Positions 36,201-44,655 are shown, numbered from the stretch's first letter. The stretch: DNA of 64,000 nucleotides from Paenibacillaceae bacterium (GCA_029256185.1 JAQSYI010000025.1:35295-99294), one strand, 5' to 3'. Notes: generated from the sequence alone by a model not told the origin. Program-made: numbers and translations.

Positions 36201-38015
36201 TCGTACGGGGCCAGCGCCCAGCTCCTTTTTAACCCGCATAATCCGGAGGAAGTATATAATCTGCATGGAGCGGGCATCCATAGAACCGTTAATATTACTA
36301 CGGAGTCCATCAATTGGATTGAAGCGGGGAACGGCATAGAGGAGCTATGTGCCCTGAAAATGATATCGCTGCCAAACGGCAGGCTGATTATGGGAACTCT
36401 TGACCGGGGCGGCTTCGTCTCCACCGACAGAACCATACCCGCCGAGCGGTTGACAAGTCCCTTGTCCAGTGAGAACACAGCCTTGGACTTCTGTGAGGAG
36501 GACCCCAACTTTGTCTTCAGACTGGCAAGCAGCACGGCCGGCGCTACGCCTAGAGCAGCCTTCTCCACTGACGGAGGAGCAACCTGGAGGGAGCTCACCT
36601 ACCCTTACGGAATCGGCGGCAACGTTGCCGTGTCATCACACAAGCAGGCTAACGGATTTCCCTTGGTTGTGATTTGGACTAACACTCACACTCCCAAGCT
36701 CTCCAGAGACTTCGGACAGACATGGGAGGACACGCTGTTTGCAGGTGTACCCGCTCCTGTATATACGGGAACTATCTTCAATTCCCGGCGGTACGGGCTG
36801 GATGCAGACCGGGTAGCTGGCGATATCTTCTATCTCTATGACACAGTTGGCGGCAAGTTCTACACAAGCACAAACGGCAAAAGCTGGAGCCTGGAGAAAA
36901 CAGCCCGGTTGCCTTCAGGCAGCAGCAACGATATCGCAGGCGTGCGGGCTGCGCCTTACATGGCGGGCGAGGTATGGGCAAGCAATAACAAGAAGGGGCT
37001 ATACCGCTCTTCTGATTATGGCAAAACGTTCACTAAGCTGGCTAATGTACAGGAAGCGCTGATGTTTGCCTTTGGCAAGAACAAGCCCGGCAGAAGCAAT
37101 CCTGCCGTCTATGTATATGGACGAATTAATAATGCCAATGGGGTGTTCCGTTCGGATGACATGGGAGAAACCTGGGTGAGGATCAGTCATGACGCTTACC
37201 AGATGGCCAATGACCCCAAGTCCATTGCAGGCGACCGTAATCTGTACGGTCAGGTGTATCTCGGAACAGGAGGCCGGGGCGTCTTCTATGGCAAGCCGGT
37301 TCATACGGACGATGTGCCGCCCAAGTTAACACTGGAGCAAACAAGCTCCTCCTCTGTCCCTGATGCCTATTATGCCGTAAGAAATGCTGAATATCTCATA
37401 TCCGGTACAGTGAGCGAGGATGGCGGCCTCATGATTAACGGAACCCCTTACGGGGAAATTCAGAAGGGCTACTTTAGCCGGCAGATCACTTTACTGCCCG
37501 GCCTTAACCAGATAACTGTAGCGGCCGTGGACGGAGCAGGCAACACCTCCGATCCGGCAGAGCTTGCTGTCCGCTACGATCCGACTTATGCCGGTATTTC
37601 CGTTCTCACCGCCGGCGGCTTTACCAATCAAACGCCCTATCAATTGAGAGGCAGGGTGAATACCACCGGTACAGTCAGGATCAATGGTGAACAGGTACCG
37701 CTTCAGGCCAATCTGGAATTCCAGGCTGAGCTTCCTTTAACAGAAGGAGAAAATACGTTTGCGATTTCCTTCGTCAGTGATATGGGGGAAGCTGCACAGC
37801 CGGTTGCTTACGGGATTGTTCTGGACCGGCTTGCACCTGTACTGGAGGTTGATGAAGTCCCTGCTGCAAGCAGCACATCCTACTATCTTTTAACCGGAAT
37901 GCTTAGCGAGGACGCCAGCCTGTTGAAGAATGGAATCAGACAGACGGTAGACGTTGACCGGTCCTTTGAGACGGCTTCTGTTCCTGCAGCCGGGAACCAA
38001 CCGGTTCCAGATTGA
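33264..38015 (+). CDS. Giant secreted GH74-type xyloglucanase, frame broken near its end
   Basis: A 1583-residue exported protein up to a premature stop. It has a signal peptide (about 1-30) and a golvesin-like beta-sandwich (about 40-185). Three cadherin-like repeats of about 95 residues follow (192-483), then a copper-amine-oxidase-like stalk segment (495-634). A GH74 beta-propeller (about 650-1345) has VRTDVGGAYRW with candidate catalytic Asp687 and many Asp-box-like repeats (STDGGATWRE, SRDAGLTW). Bacterial Ig-like repeats (1350-1583) complete the frame. The ATG at 33264 follows AGAGGGGGG. Downstream the natural sequence continues in another frame as a CBM9-like domain, so the gene is either damaged or misread by one base near 37970-37984. 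GH74 enzymes cut xyloglucan. Confidence 0.85.
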   Translation: MKGWICRILVVAIIISSFTGLSLTRIARAATAANPEYGILPGDIVIDNSDTAYVTTVGPSWSLSTSAGKYGPNFRYVQPTPAKDHYVQYKPKTLLRGNYDVYINYVSGGNRASNVPVEVHHNNQYETVTVDQKVNGFQWVLIGTYYFTADGAEYVRIKNAGTTTANDGWVMADAVRFSRNTTAPEPEPGVNVNLNTLTVTPGALSPLFSAAVAGYTVQVGNSISSIGITATTSSPAEVTLAVNGTPTVTGSTYAAALELGLNEIVVTVTANDNSAQNSYTLLVNRALQASGDNTLNSLAISRGTLAPGFHPETTNYSIQAGYTTETITIIPTVSSEVYQALTVNGVPALSGSASTVSLALGVNNIPVTVTAEDGSPRTYSLHVARAEAVSTDADLSALFISAGAMSFDPAVTVYDVAVKSIVSTLEITPRASSTVYRNLTVNAAAVASDSSYTVNLAAGINEIPIVVTAEDNTTQRTYLLRITRALPAGETVGNTGLINPLLAPRISQAVMLYVGNGEGYVNNIRSFIDPELRLAKPFTAGAEVYVPLAYTVEGFGAATDLSGDGSILRVDYAGRAIVFAKDSNVIDVNGQPVILPAPIASKDDWLYASAETVAAVFEKELFQDDTGLVIFSDVPNLFQLPGDLALVREITDGFQYEWGNVRIYPGGFVTGMVIHPVEEDLMYVRTDVGGAYRWNSSSGQWVPLMDKFGLNELNLVGVDGIALSRTDSNVVYVAAGMYGNKSTEPHDVLKSTDRGQTWQRTNLNKRFYGNSTGTAGDQRLDGERIAVDPFNSSVVYVGTRYNGLWYTTDGAETWSKVTAVPNGTEPSGITNVEFDYSAGQTIEGRAKVIYIGVEGQGVYKSADGGSTWSATVSNLTAGPVYPRRMSVSSDGTLYVTSISSNNRLHAVVSPVTAPTNGVFKYDGAAWTNITPPASQGAPFGQVAVKPDDPDYLLAAEGYYQTVKIYASRDAGLTWSLKGDSYGASAQLLFNPHNPEEVYNLHGAGIHRTVNITTESINWIEAGNGIEELCALKMISLPNGRLIMGTLDRGGFVSTDRTIPAERLTSPLSSENTALDFCEEDPNFVFRLASSTAGATPRAAFSTDGGATWRELTYPYGIGGNVAVSSHKQANGFPLVVIWTNTHTPKLSRDFGQTWEDTLFAGVPAPVYTGTIFNSRRYGLDADRVAGDIFYLYDTVGGKFYTSTNGKSWSLEKTARLPSGSSNDIAGVRAAPYMAGEVWASNNKKGLYRSSDYGKTFTKLANVQEALMFAFGKNKPGRSNPAVYVYGRINNANGVFRSDDMGETWVRISHDAYQMANDPKSIAGDRNLYGQVYLGTGGRGVFYGKPVHTDDVPPKLTLEQTSSSSVPDAYYAVRNAEYLISGTVSEDGGLMINGTPYGEIQKGYFSRQITLLPGLNQITVAAVDGAGNTSDPAELAVRYDPTYAGISVLTAGGFTNQTPYQLRGRVNTTGTVRINGEQVPLQANLEFQAELPLTEGENTFAISFVSDMGEAAQPVAYGIVLDRLAPVLEVDEVPAASSTSYYLLTGMLSEDASLLKNGIRQTVDVDRSFETASVPAAGNQPVPD

Positions 38016-38694
38016 AGCGGCGGACAAGGCAGACAACCCGGCACAGCCCATCACAGTCATGATTCAATATAATTTGCCGGAAGAGGATATTATCACCGAA
38101 TCCATGGCTTATTATGTATCTTCCGGTCTGACGCTGGATGGATACTTGACTGAAGCGGACTGGAGCATAGATACGCTGCTGGGCAAGCCGGGATTAGGGA
38201 CTCCCAACAATATTGTGCGCTTCGGCGCACTGTGGGATGAGGTCAATCTGTATGTGGGAATCAAGGTAAAGGATGCCCGGTTGGTTCCACATCCTACAAC
38301 AGTATGGCAGGGGGACTCTATTGAGGTGTATCTTAGCCCCAGTGATTCAAGAGTTCCCGTCTACGCAGATAATGACCGCCAGCTTCAGTTTGGCCTGGAT
38401 TGGACGGTTGTCAAGGTAGGCGGCAATAAGAGTAATGCCGGCATTGAATTCGCCCAACAGCAGCAAGGCGATGGCTATACAATGGAAATCAAGATTCCAT
38501 GGGCTAATGTGGATGCAGTAGCCGAGTTGGAGAAGGTTATCGGCTTTGAAGTGAACAACATCGATAATGACGGGATTAATTCCAGCGGAGACAGGGAGTC
38601 CGTACTGCTGTGGAACGGAACCATGAGCAACTACAAAAGCACAAGTATGTTTGGCAAGCTGAGGCTCACAGGCCGCAACGGGCCGGAGCAATAA
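37984..38694 (+). CDS. C-terminal part of the GH74 protein with CBM9-like domain (frame +1)
   Basis: The frame that continues the GH74 gene after the break. From 37984 it encodes LQPGTNRFQIEAADKA, completing the last Ig-like repeat (compare LPGLNQITVAAVDGAGN earlier). A carbohydrate-binding family 9 type domain of about 190 residues follows, with ALWDEVNLYVGIKVKD and GDSIEVYLSPSD. It has no ribosome site or start of its own, so it is probably not made separately. Omitting one C in GTTCCTGCAG near 37983 would join the two parts as ETASV-LQPGTN. A terminator follows the stop. Confidence 0.75.
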   Translation: MQPGTNRFQIEAADKADNPAQPITVMIQYNLPEEDIITESMAYYVSSGLTLDGYLTEADWSIDTLLGKPGLGTPNNIVRFGALWDEVNLYVGIKVKDARLVPHPTTVWQGDSIEVYLSPSDSRVPVYADNDRQLQFGLDWTVVKVGGNKSNAGIEFAQQQQGDGYTMEIKIPWANVDAVAELEKVIGFEVNNIDNDGINSSGDRESVLLWNGTMSNYKSTSMFGKLRLTGRNGPEQ

Positions 38695-38722
38695 AGCGCT
38701 TATCTCTTGGGCTCATCATGGG

Positions 38723-38759
38723 AATGCCCGGCTCTGCTTCATGCAGGCCGGGCATTTTT
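38723..38759 (+). terminator. Rho-independent terminator of the GH74 locus
   Basis: AATGCCCGGC and GCCGGGCATT form a 10-base-pair stem around a 14-base loop, followed by TTT and G. The convergent lactate permease gene ends 38 bases further on. Confidence 0.8.
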
Positions 38760-38796
38760 GCGTCCTTGCATCACTTTGGGGCTGAATAACAATGAA

Positions 38797-40572
38797 TTAC
38801 GGAATCATCCAGGTGAGTACCGTTGCCTGGGCATACGTAATAAGTCCGATAATAATCACCATGATGAACGAATGCTTGGCCGTGAACCGGAACAGATCGG
38901 ACTCCTTGCCGTTAAGTCCCACAGAGGCGCAGGCCACCGCGATGGATTGCGGCGAGATCATCTTGCCGGTTACACCGCCGCTGGTATTGGCCGCCACCGC
39001 CAAGAGCGGGTCCATGCCCACGCTCTGCGCCGTAACCTTCTGCAGGTTGCCGAACAGCAGATTGGATGAGGTGTCCGAGCCGGTAATGAATACGCCCAGC
39101 CAACCCAGGAACGGTGAAAAGAACGGGAACAAGGGGCCGGTTTTGGCCAGAGCATTACCCAGGCTGCCGCTCATGCCGGATGCGTTGGTCACATAAGCAA
39201 AGCCGACCACAGCCATAATGTTGATAACCGGATACTTCAGCTCATTGATGGTCTGGCCGAAGGTGATGAACCACTGGGACCAGGCTATGCCCACAATGAA
39301 TTTGGTGACAATAGTAGCCAGCAGAATGGCTGTACCCGCCGCGGCCAGCAGCTCCAGCTTGAACTGGGCCCCGATGGGCTTGCCGGTCAAATCGAGAATC
39401 AGATTATGAAGCCCGGGCACATTGGGATGGAAGGTAAGCTTGTGGCCCAGCTCATTGATCAGCTTCAACACTTCATTGACACCGGCATATTTTCCTGTAA
39501 GCGCTTGCTTAACAACCGGAATTCCCCACACGGAAATGAATGCGGTCAGCACCAGGAAAGGAGACCAGGCCCGGAAAATTTGCCGCCCGGTGTACACGGT
39601 GCGTTCGCCGCTGTCTGAGCCGGAATTGTCGGTAGCGCCGTTGCCGGTTTTGGCTGAAGCGGCTTTTTTAGAACCTTGTCTGTCTTTTGCTTTGGCGCCT
39701 TCGCTCCCGGTCTTTTCATTCAGGCCGTTCTTCTCGTGCTCGAAGCGGTAGATAGTCTTTGGCTTCCACACCCGCAGGAACAAGGTGAGAGCTACAAGGG
39801 ACACAAGAGCGGACAGAATATCCGGCAGCTCCGGACCCATGAAGTTGGAGGTCAGGTATTGGGTCAAGGCGAAGGAGCCGCCTGTTACTGCGATAGCCGG
39901 GAGCACCTCCTTGGCTTTGCGGAAGCCGCACATCATCACCACCAGGTAATAGGGCACGAAGAAGGACAGGAACGGCAGCTGGCGGCCTACCATCTTGGAG
40001 ATTTCCAGCGCGGACAGACCGGTTGGTCCTTCCATGGCAATAATCGGAATACCGATGGCGCCGAAGGCTACTGGTGCGGTATTGGCAATCAGGCAGAGGC
40101 CGGCGGCGTATAAGGGATTGAAGCCCAGGCCGACCAGCAGCGCCGCGGTGATGGCTACAGGCGCTCCGAACCCGGCGGCTCCCTCCAGGAAGGCACCAAA
40201 TGAAAACGCTACCAACAATGCTTGCAAACGGCGGTCCTCGGTGATGGTAACAATGGAGGAACGGATAATCTGGAATTGCCCCGTTTTAACGGTAAGCTTG
40301 TACAGAAACACAGAAGGAATAATGATCCAGCCAATAGGCAGAAGCCCATACAGCGCGCCTTGAAAAGAAGCCATAACCGCCATCTTCCATGGCATGTGAT
40401 AGGCTACTAAGGCTACGATAACAGAGAGGAGCAGTGTCGTGGTGCCGGCGACGTACCCTTTCATCCGCTTGACGGCAAGCGCCCAGAAGAAGTAAAGGGT
40501 GGGAATCAGAGCGACGAGTGCGGATAAGGCCAGGTTGTCGGCAACAGGGTCGATGATTTGCGTCCATGTCAT
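38797..40572 (-). CDS. lctP: L-lactate permease (LctP family)
   Basis: A 591-residue transporter with 12-14 membrane segments, of the LctP/LldP family that brings in lactate or glycolate with protons. Typical stretches are GAAGFGAPVAITAALLVGLGF and NTAPVAFGAIGIP in the first half and GWLGVFITGSDTSSN in the second. A cytoplasmic loop of about 50 residues in the middle is unusually rich in Lys/Ala/Gly/Ser. GAGGTG lies 10 bases before the ATG. It is the last gene of the minus-strand lutABC group, separated from lutC by a repeat-filled 168 bases. Confidence 0.92.
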   Translation of the reverse strand: MTWTQIIDPVADNLALSALVALIPTLYFFWALAVKRMKGYVAGTTTLLLSVIVALVAYHMPWKMAVMASFQGALYGLLPIGWIIIPSVFLYKLTVKTGQFQIIRSSIVTITEDRRLQALLVAFSFGAFLEGAAGFGAPVAITAALLVGLGFNPLYAAGLCLIANTAPVAFGAIGIPIIAMEGPTGLSALEISKMVGRQLPFLSFFVPYYLVVMMCGFRKAKEVLPAIAVTGGSFALTQYLTSNFMGPELPDILSALVSLVALTLFLRVWKPKTIYRFEHEKNGLNEKTGSEGAKAKDRQGSKKAASAKTGNGATDNSGSDSGERTVYTGRQIFRAWSPFLVLTAFISVWGIPVVKQALTGKYAGVNEVLKLINELGHKLTFHPNVPGLHNLILDLTGKPIGAQFKLELLAAAGTAILLATIVTKFIVGIAWSQWFITFGQTINELKYPVINIMAVVGFAYVTNASGMSGSLGNALAKTGPLFPFFSPFLGWLGVFITGSDTSSNLLFGNLQKVTAQSVGMDPLLAVAANTSGGVTGKMISPQSIAVACASVGLNGKESDLFRFTAKHSFIMVIIIGLITYAQATVLTWMIP

Positions 40573-40600
40573 GGTGTAAGTGCACCTCTCTGGTTGTAGT

Positions 40601-40731
40601 ATGAAGTTAAAGCTCTGGTTAGTTATGAAGTTAGAGCACTGGTAGTATGAGTTTAAAGTTCTGGTTAGTTATGAAGCTAAAGTCTGGTTATCTGATTATG
40701 GAGTTAAAGCTCTGCTTGCAGAATGAAGTTT
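40601..40731. repeat. Degenerate tandem repeats between lutC and lctP
   Basis: Six units of 22-27 bases begin ATGAAGTTAAAG or close variants at 40601, 40625, 40647, 40671, 40698 and 40723 (last partial). Most continue with CTCTGGTTAGTT. They fill the spacer directly upstream of the lctP ribosome site, so they would be part of its leader. Confidence 0.8.
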
Positions 40732-40740
40732 GTTGAAGGC

Positions 40741-41439
40741 CTACAGATGATCCTCAATCAGAAAAATGGTAATCCGTCCCGGTCCGTGTACCCCGATGGT
40801 TAAGTCCATCTCAATATCGGATGTGCGGCTGGGTCCTGTGATGATATTGATGCATGAATAGTCTGCCACTTGCGCCGCCATGGATTTAAGCACCTGGGTA
40901 ATCCGCGGCACAACCGTGCTTGCCCGGACAACAGCCAGAAATTGGTTGGGCAGCAAGCTGACCAGCCGGCCCCGGTCTCCCCGGTTGTACAATACGATGG
41001 AGCCGGTTTCGGAGATGGCATGGGTGGCGTAGACCAGCCCGGCCTGGGCGATTTCCGCCGCGGCGATCAACTCATCCCGGCTTCCCCCGCTGCTCCAGCG
41101 GGTTACTTTTATCCCTTTCGACTGAAGGTCATCCGCCGGATCAGGGATTTCCGCACCCAACGCTTCCCCAGCAGGCCAGACGATCAGGCGCGAGAAGCCG
41201 TTTTCCTGCATGTACGCTTCGACAGCCGCAGCAAGGGAAGCTTCATCCTGCACAGGAATGACAACCCCGCCCAGCTTCATCAGCTCGTTCCCGAACTGGT
41301 TAACCAGGCCCTCCTGGTCCAACTCCTTGTGCAGGTGATCCCAGGGCTGGTGCTGGAACTTGGGCGCCGCGGCCTGGTGGATGCGTTCCCGCCCCAGCTT
41401 GCCCGCCAGCTTACCCAGAAATTGCTCCTTAGTTGCCAC
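40741..41439 (-). CDS. lutC: Lactate utilization protein C (LUD domain)
   Basis: A 232-residue LUD-domain protein, the third subunit of the LutABC lactate-oxidising complex. The C-terminal half carries the family's AETGSIVLYNRGDRG-like stretch (read as SETGSIVLYNRGD) and ITGPSRTSDIEMDLTIGVHGP. The GTG at 41439 (MATKEQFLGKL) has GGAGGTG upstream and is preferred over the GTG three codons earlier. It overlaps the end of lutB by 11 bases, showing coupling. Confidence 0.9.
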   Translation of the reverse strand: MATKEQFLGKLAGKLGRERIHQAAAPKFQHQPWDHLHKELDQEGLVNQFGNELMKLGGVVIPVQDEASLAAAVEAYMQENGFSRLIVWPAGEALGAEIPDPADDLQSKGIKVTRWSSGGSRDELIAAAEIAQAGLVYATHAISETGSIVLYNRGDRGRLVSLLPNQFLAVVRASTVVPRITQVLKSMAAQVADYSCINIITGPSRTSDIEMDLTIGVHGPGRITIFLIEDHL

Positions 41440-42952
41440 TGCCGTCACCTCCAGTCCTATCTCCTTGAGCCCCGCCGCCTCTTGCCATATTACCCCCGAC
41501 CCTATTGCCTCCAGCTACATTGCCTCCGGACACATCGCCTTCATCCTTGCCTTCCCGCTTCCACCATTCCCGGAAATTCTCCATAGGCGGAGGCTGCAGG
41601 TCCCGGGACTTGGTCCACTTGCCCAACAGACTGGGAGCCTTGCGGATATAGCCGTCCTTGTCCTGGAAGGGCTTCAGTCCATACTGCGCCAGCTTCAGTC
41701 CTGTCTTGTACATCCACGGATTGGCCATGGCGGTTCCGAAGCCCTTGAAGATCAGCCGCTCCACCGGATGGGTCCGCTTTTCCTCCACCTCATCCTTGCG
41801 AAGATCGAGCAGATAGTCATGAAGCGGGATCTTGACCGGACATGCATCCGTACAGGCACCGCAGAGACTCGACAGATAGGGCAGCTTCTCCCAGCTCTCG
41901 AAGCCCTGAAGAATCGGGGTCAGCACTGCGCCGATGGGACCGGGGTAGACGCTTCCATAAGCATGGCCGCCGATATGCCGGTAGACCGGGCATACATTCA
42001 GACAGGCGCCGCAGCGAATGCAGTTCAATATTTTCTGGTATTCCGTCCCCAGCGCATTGCTCCGTCCGTTGTCCACGATAATCACATGCAGTTCCTCGGG
42101 GCCGTCCACATCCTCCGGCTTGCGCGGTCCGGAGATAGCCGTGACATAGCTGGTGATTTTCTGGCCGGTGGCCGAGCGCGGCAGGAGGGACAGCACCGTG
42201 TCAAGCTCCTCCCAGCCAGGGACAATCCGCTCCATGCCCATGAGCACCACATGGGTTTTGGGAATGGTGGTGGACAGCCGGGCATTGCCTTCATTGGAAA
42301 CCAGCACAACCGAGCCCGACTCCGCAACCGCAAAATTGCAGCCCGACAGCCCGATATCGGCGCTCAGAAATTTGTCCCGCAGCACAGTCCGCGCATACTG
42401 GGTCAATTGCTTGGTATCCTCGGGCATGGGCTTGCCGGAGGAGCGGGCGAACAGCTCCGCCACCTGCTTGCGGTTCTTGTGGATAGCCGGGACAATAATG
42501 TGAGAGGGAGTCTCGCCGGCCAATTGGATGATATATTCTCCCAGATCGGATTCAATCGCATCCACGCCGATCTCCTCCAGCCGGGCATTCAGATGAATCT
42601 CCTCGGAAACCATGGACTTGGCCTTGATGACCGTCTTAGCCTGCTTGGCAATGGCCAGATCCAGCACATAACGGACTACCTCTTCATTATTCTCCGCGAA
42701 AAACACCTTGCCGCCGTTTTTCTCCACATTGGTGGAGAATTGGTCCAGATAATAGTCCAGATTGGCGATGGTATGAGTGCGGATCTCCTCGGCGCGGGTG
42801 CGCCAGTCCTCCAGATTGCCCAGCACCTCGGCGGCATTGGCTTTTCCGGTGCGGAAGCGCTCTTGGGCGTTGGCTAGGGATTTCTTGAGAAAAGGATCAT
42901 GAATCGCCTGCTCCACCCGTTCATTGAGGGATGCCGATCCGGCCGGATTCAT
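41429..42952 (-). CDS. lutB: Lactate utilization iron-sulfur protein B
   Basis: A 507-residue protein with an N-terminal LUD domain and two 4Fe-4S cluster motifs near the middle (CIRCGACLNVCPVY and CGACTDACPVKIP). LutB works with LutA and LutC in oxidising L-lactate to pyruvate. GAGGGGGTG precedes the ATG, which lies inside the end of lutA (32-base overlap). The last 40 residues are an odd Gly/Asn/Asp-rich tail (VSGGNVAGGNRVGGN and similar) not expected in LutB, which usually ends after the MENFREWW region. Confidence 0.92.
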   Translation of the reverse strand: MNPAGSASLNERVEQAIHDPFLKKSLANAQERFRTGKANAAEVLGNLEDWRTRAEEIRTHTIANLDYYLDQFSTNVEKNGGKVFFAENNEEVVRYVLDLAIAKQAKTVIKAKSMVSEEIHLNARLEEIGVDAIESDLGEYIIQLAGETPSHIIVPAIHKNRKQVAELFARSSGKPMPEDTKQLTQYARTVLRDKFLSADIGLSGCNFAVAESGSVVLVSNEGNARLSTTIPKTHVVLMGMERIVPGWEELDTVLSLLPRSATGQKITSYVTAISGPRKPEDVDGPEELHVIIVDNGRSNALGTEYQKILNCIRCGACLNVCPVYRHIGGHAYGSVYPGPIGAVLTPILQGFESWEKLPYLSSLCGACTDACPVKIPLHDYLLDLRKDEVEEKRTHPVERLIFKGFGTAMANPWMYKTGLKLAQYGLKPFQDKDGYIRKAPSLLGKWTKSRDLQPPPMENFREWWKREGKDEGDVSGGNVAGGNRVGGNMARGGGAQGDRTGGDGSGN

Positions 42953-43679
42953 AGCGCTTCACCCCCTCATCGAGCAGCTCTGCCACATGATAGGCCTTGA
43001 TCCGGTGGCCCATCCTCCGCAGTCTGCCCTCGATATTCATCAGACAGGCCATGTCGGAGCCCAGCAGCACATCGGCTCCGGTCTCAATAATATGCCGCGC
43101 CTTCTCGTCAGCCATCTCGCCGGAGATATCGTGCATCTTCACCGCGAAGGTGCCGCCGAAGCCGCAGCAGTCATTCTTGTAAGGAAGCTCCACATATTTG
43201 AGCTTGTCGATGCTCTGGATCAGCTGGATCGGCTCCGCTACCACGCCGAGGCCGCGGGTCATGTGGCAGGAGCAGTGGTAAGTGGCTGTCCCCTCATATT
43301 CCGCCTTCAATGAATGCACGCCAAGCACCCGGACCATAAATTCGGAGAACTCATATATTTTCCCGGCCAACCGGTTGGCCTTCTCCTGCCATTCCGGCTC
43401 GTCGGCGAAAAGCGCAGGATAATGGTGGCGCACCATGGAGACGCAGGAGCCGGAGGGGCCGACCACATATTCGGAGCGCTCGAAGGCCTTGATCAGCTGC
43501 CTGGCCGCTTTCTTCGTGTCCTCGTGATAGCCGCTGTTATAGGCGGGCTGTCCGCAGCAAACCTGCTCTTCGGGAAAATCCAGCTTGCAGCCGTTTTTCC
43601 TGAGTACCCGGACAACCGATTTGCCCACATTGGGGTACATGGCGTCCGCTACACAAGTGATAAACAGGGAAACATTCAC
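42921..43679 (-). CDS. lutA: Lactate utilization protein A (CCG domains)
   Basis: A 252-residue Fe-S oxidoreductase subunit with two CCG domains, each with its cysteine motif: VCCGQPAYNSGY near 41 and DCCGFGGTFAVK near 170. It starts the LutABC operon. The GTG at 43679 gives MNVSLFITC, matching the usual MKVSLF start, and lies 8 bases after AAGGAGG; the TTG at 43685 is too close to that site. A palindromic operator lies 43 bases upstream. Confidence 0.92.
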   Translation of the reverse strand: MNVSLFITCVADAMYPNVGKSVVRVLRKNGCKLDFPEEQVCCGQPAYNSGYHEDTKKAARQLIKAFERSEYVVGPSGSCVSMVRHHYPALFADEPEWQEKANRLAGKIYEFSEFMVRVLGVHSLKAEYEGTATYHCSCHMTRGLGVVAEPIQLIQSIDKLKYVELPYKNDCCGFGGTFAVKMHDISGEMADEKARHIIETGADVLLGSDMACLMNIEGRLRRMGHRIKAYHVAELLDEGVKRYESGRIGIPQ

Positions 43680-43721
43680 CTTCAAGCCTCCTTCGGAAAA
43701 ATCAGCATTGGAAAAATAAGG

Positions 43722-43732
43722 TCATCAGATGA
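43722..43732. promoter_or_regulatory. Predicted FadR-type operator of lutABC
   Basis: TCATCAGATGA is a perfect palindrome and shares GTCATCAGATGA with the larger palindrome in front of glcD. It lies between the regulator gene and lutA; I see no convincing promoter boxes beside it. Confidence 0.55.
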
Positions 43733-43843
43733 TGTGATGAGTAAGGGCATGAAGAACCTTCTGAAAAAGTCCCAGATGGCCGGAGCCGGCTTCCCTGAGT
43801 TGGGGCCGGGATTGCGCAGCATGGACATCTCCGGGACGGACGG

Positions 43844-44584
43844 TCAGGCTTCCTTGACCAGCCCGATGTTCTCCTGATGATAACGGATCAACAGGTTCTC
43901 CACCTTCACCAGATGGGCCAGCATCAGCTGCTGGGCCAGCATGGGATTCTGTTCCTCAATGGCGCTGTAGATGGAGGTATGCTCATGGTGCAGCCGCTCC
44001 AGAGAGGAGTCCTCAGAGAACAGCCACAGCCTGCGGCTTTCCTTCATCGTATCGCGCAATGTGTCGGCAATCTGATTCATCATCTTCACCAGCACGCTGT
44101 TCTGGGTGGCTTGGGCAATCGCCAGATGAAAGTCCGCATCCGCGGCTTCCCCCAGATTATTGTCGGCTCCTGTTGCTCTGTGCATGGCCTGAAGGGCGGC
44201 TCTCATGGCTTCCAGATGCTCAGGTCTGCGCTTCGCGGCGGCAACCGAAGCTGATCCGGCCTCGATAATTTTTCTTACCTCAAAGAATTCCAGCATTTCC
44301 TTCTTGTTCAGCTTCACGAAATCTCCGATGGGGTTCGCCAGACGGGTCAGGTCTATGCCTGTCACGAAAGTGCCCTCGCCCTGGCGTATATCCACAAGGC
44401 CCATGGCGCGCAGGGCGCTTAAGGCTTCGCGGATGGTGGAGCGTCCTACTTGGAAGTGTTTGGCCAGCTGTTCAACGGACTCCAACCTCTCCCCAGGCTT
44501 GACTTCTCCCCGCTCGATCCGGCCGCGGATCTGTTCGGAGACAAGTTCATAAATCTTCTTGCTCTGCACCCGGGAATATTCCAT
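43844..44584 (-). CDS. lutR: FadR-subfamily GntR regulator, probable lactate/glycolate repressor
   Basis: A 246-residue regulator. The N-terminal winged helix (about 1-75) includes SEQIRGRIERGEVKPGERLES and VGRSTIREALSALRAMGLV. The C-terminal all-helical FCD ligand domain (about 90-230) has His/Asp/Glu residues for a metal site, as in LldR and LutR. GAGGTGATG precedes the ATG at 44584. The gene lies between lutABC and the divergent glcDF, and operators are present in front of all three, so it probably represses the module and itself until lactate or glycolate is present. Confidence 0.88.
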   Translation of the reverse strand: MEYSRVQSKKIYELVSEQIRGRIERGEVKPGERLESVEQLAKHFQVGRSTIREALSALRAMGLVDIRQGEGTFVTGIDLTRLANPIGDFVKLNKKEMLEFFEVRKIIEAGSASVAAAKRRPEHLEAMRAALQAMHRATGADNNLGEAADADFHLAIAQATQNSVLVKMMNQIADTLRDTMKESRRLWLFSEDSSLERLHHEHTSIYSAIEEQNPMLAQQLMLAHLVKVENLLIRYHQENIGLVKEA

Positions 44585-44631
44585 TGCATCACCTCGATAG
44601 TTGCTCTTAAATCTGTTGCGATCAGAGGGAT

Positions 44632-44643
44632 GGTCATCTGACC
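44632..44643. promoter_or_regulatory. Predicted autoregulatory operator of the FadR-type regulator
   Basis: GGTCATCTGACC has GGTCA/TGACC half-sites, resembling FadR-class sites. It lies just downstream of the regulator's own promoter on the minus strand, where binding would block transcription. Confidence 0.5.
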
Positions 44644-44655
44644 TCTGCATCCATA

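Noticed and set aside
39495..39510. cre-like TGTAAGCGCTTGCT inside lctP
   Set aside because: It lies in the middle of a coding region far from any promoter and is best explained by chance.
41360..42877. 505-codon plus-strand open frame opposite lutB
   Set aside because: lutB shows two intact Fe-S motifs and operon overlaps; the opposite frame is a by-product of codon use.
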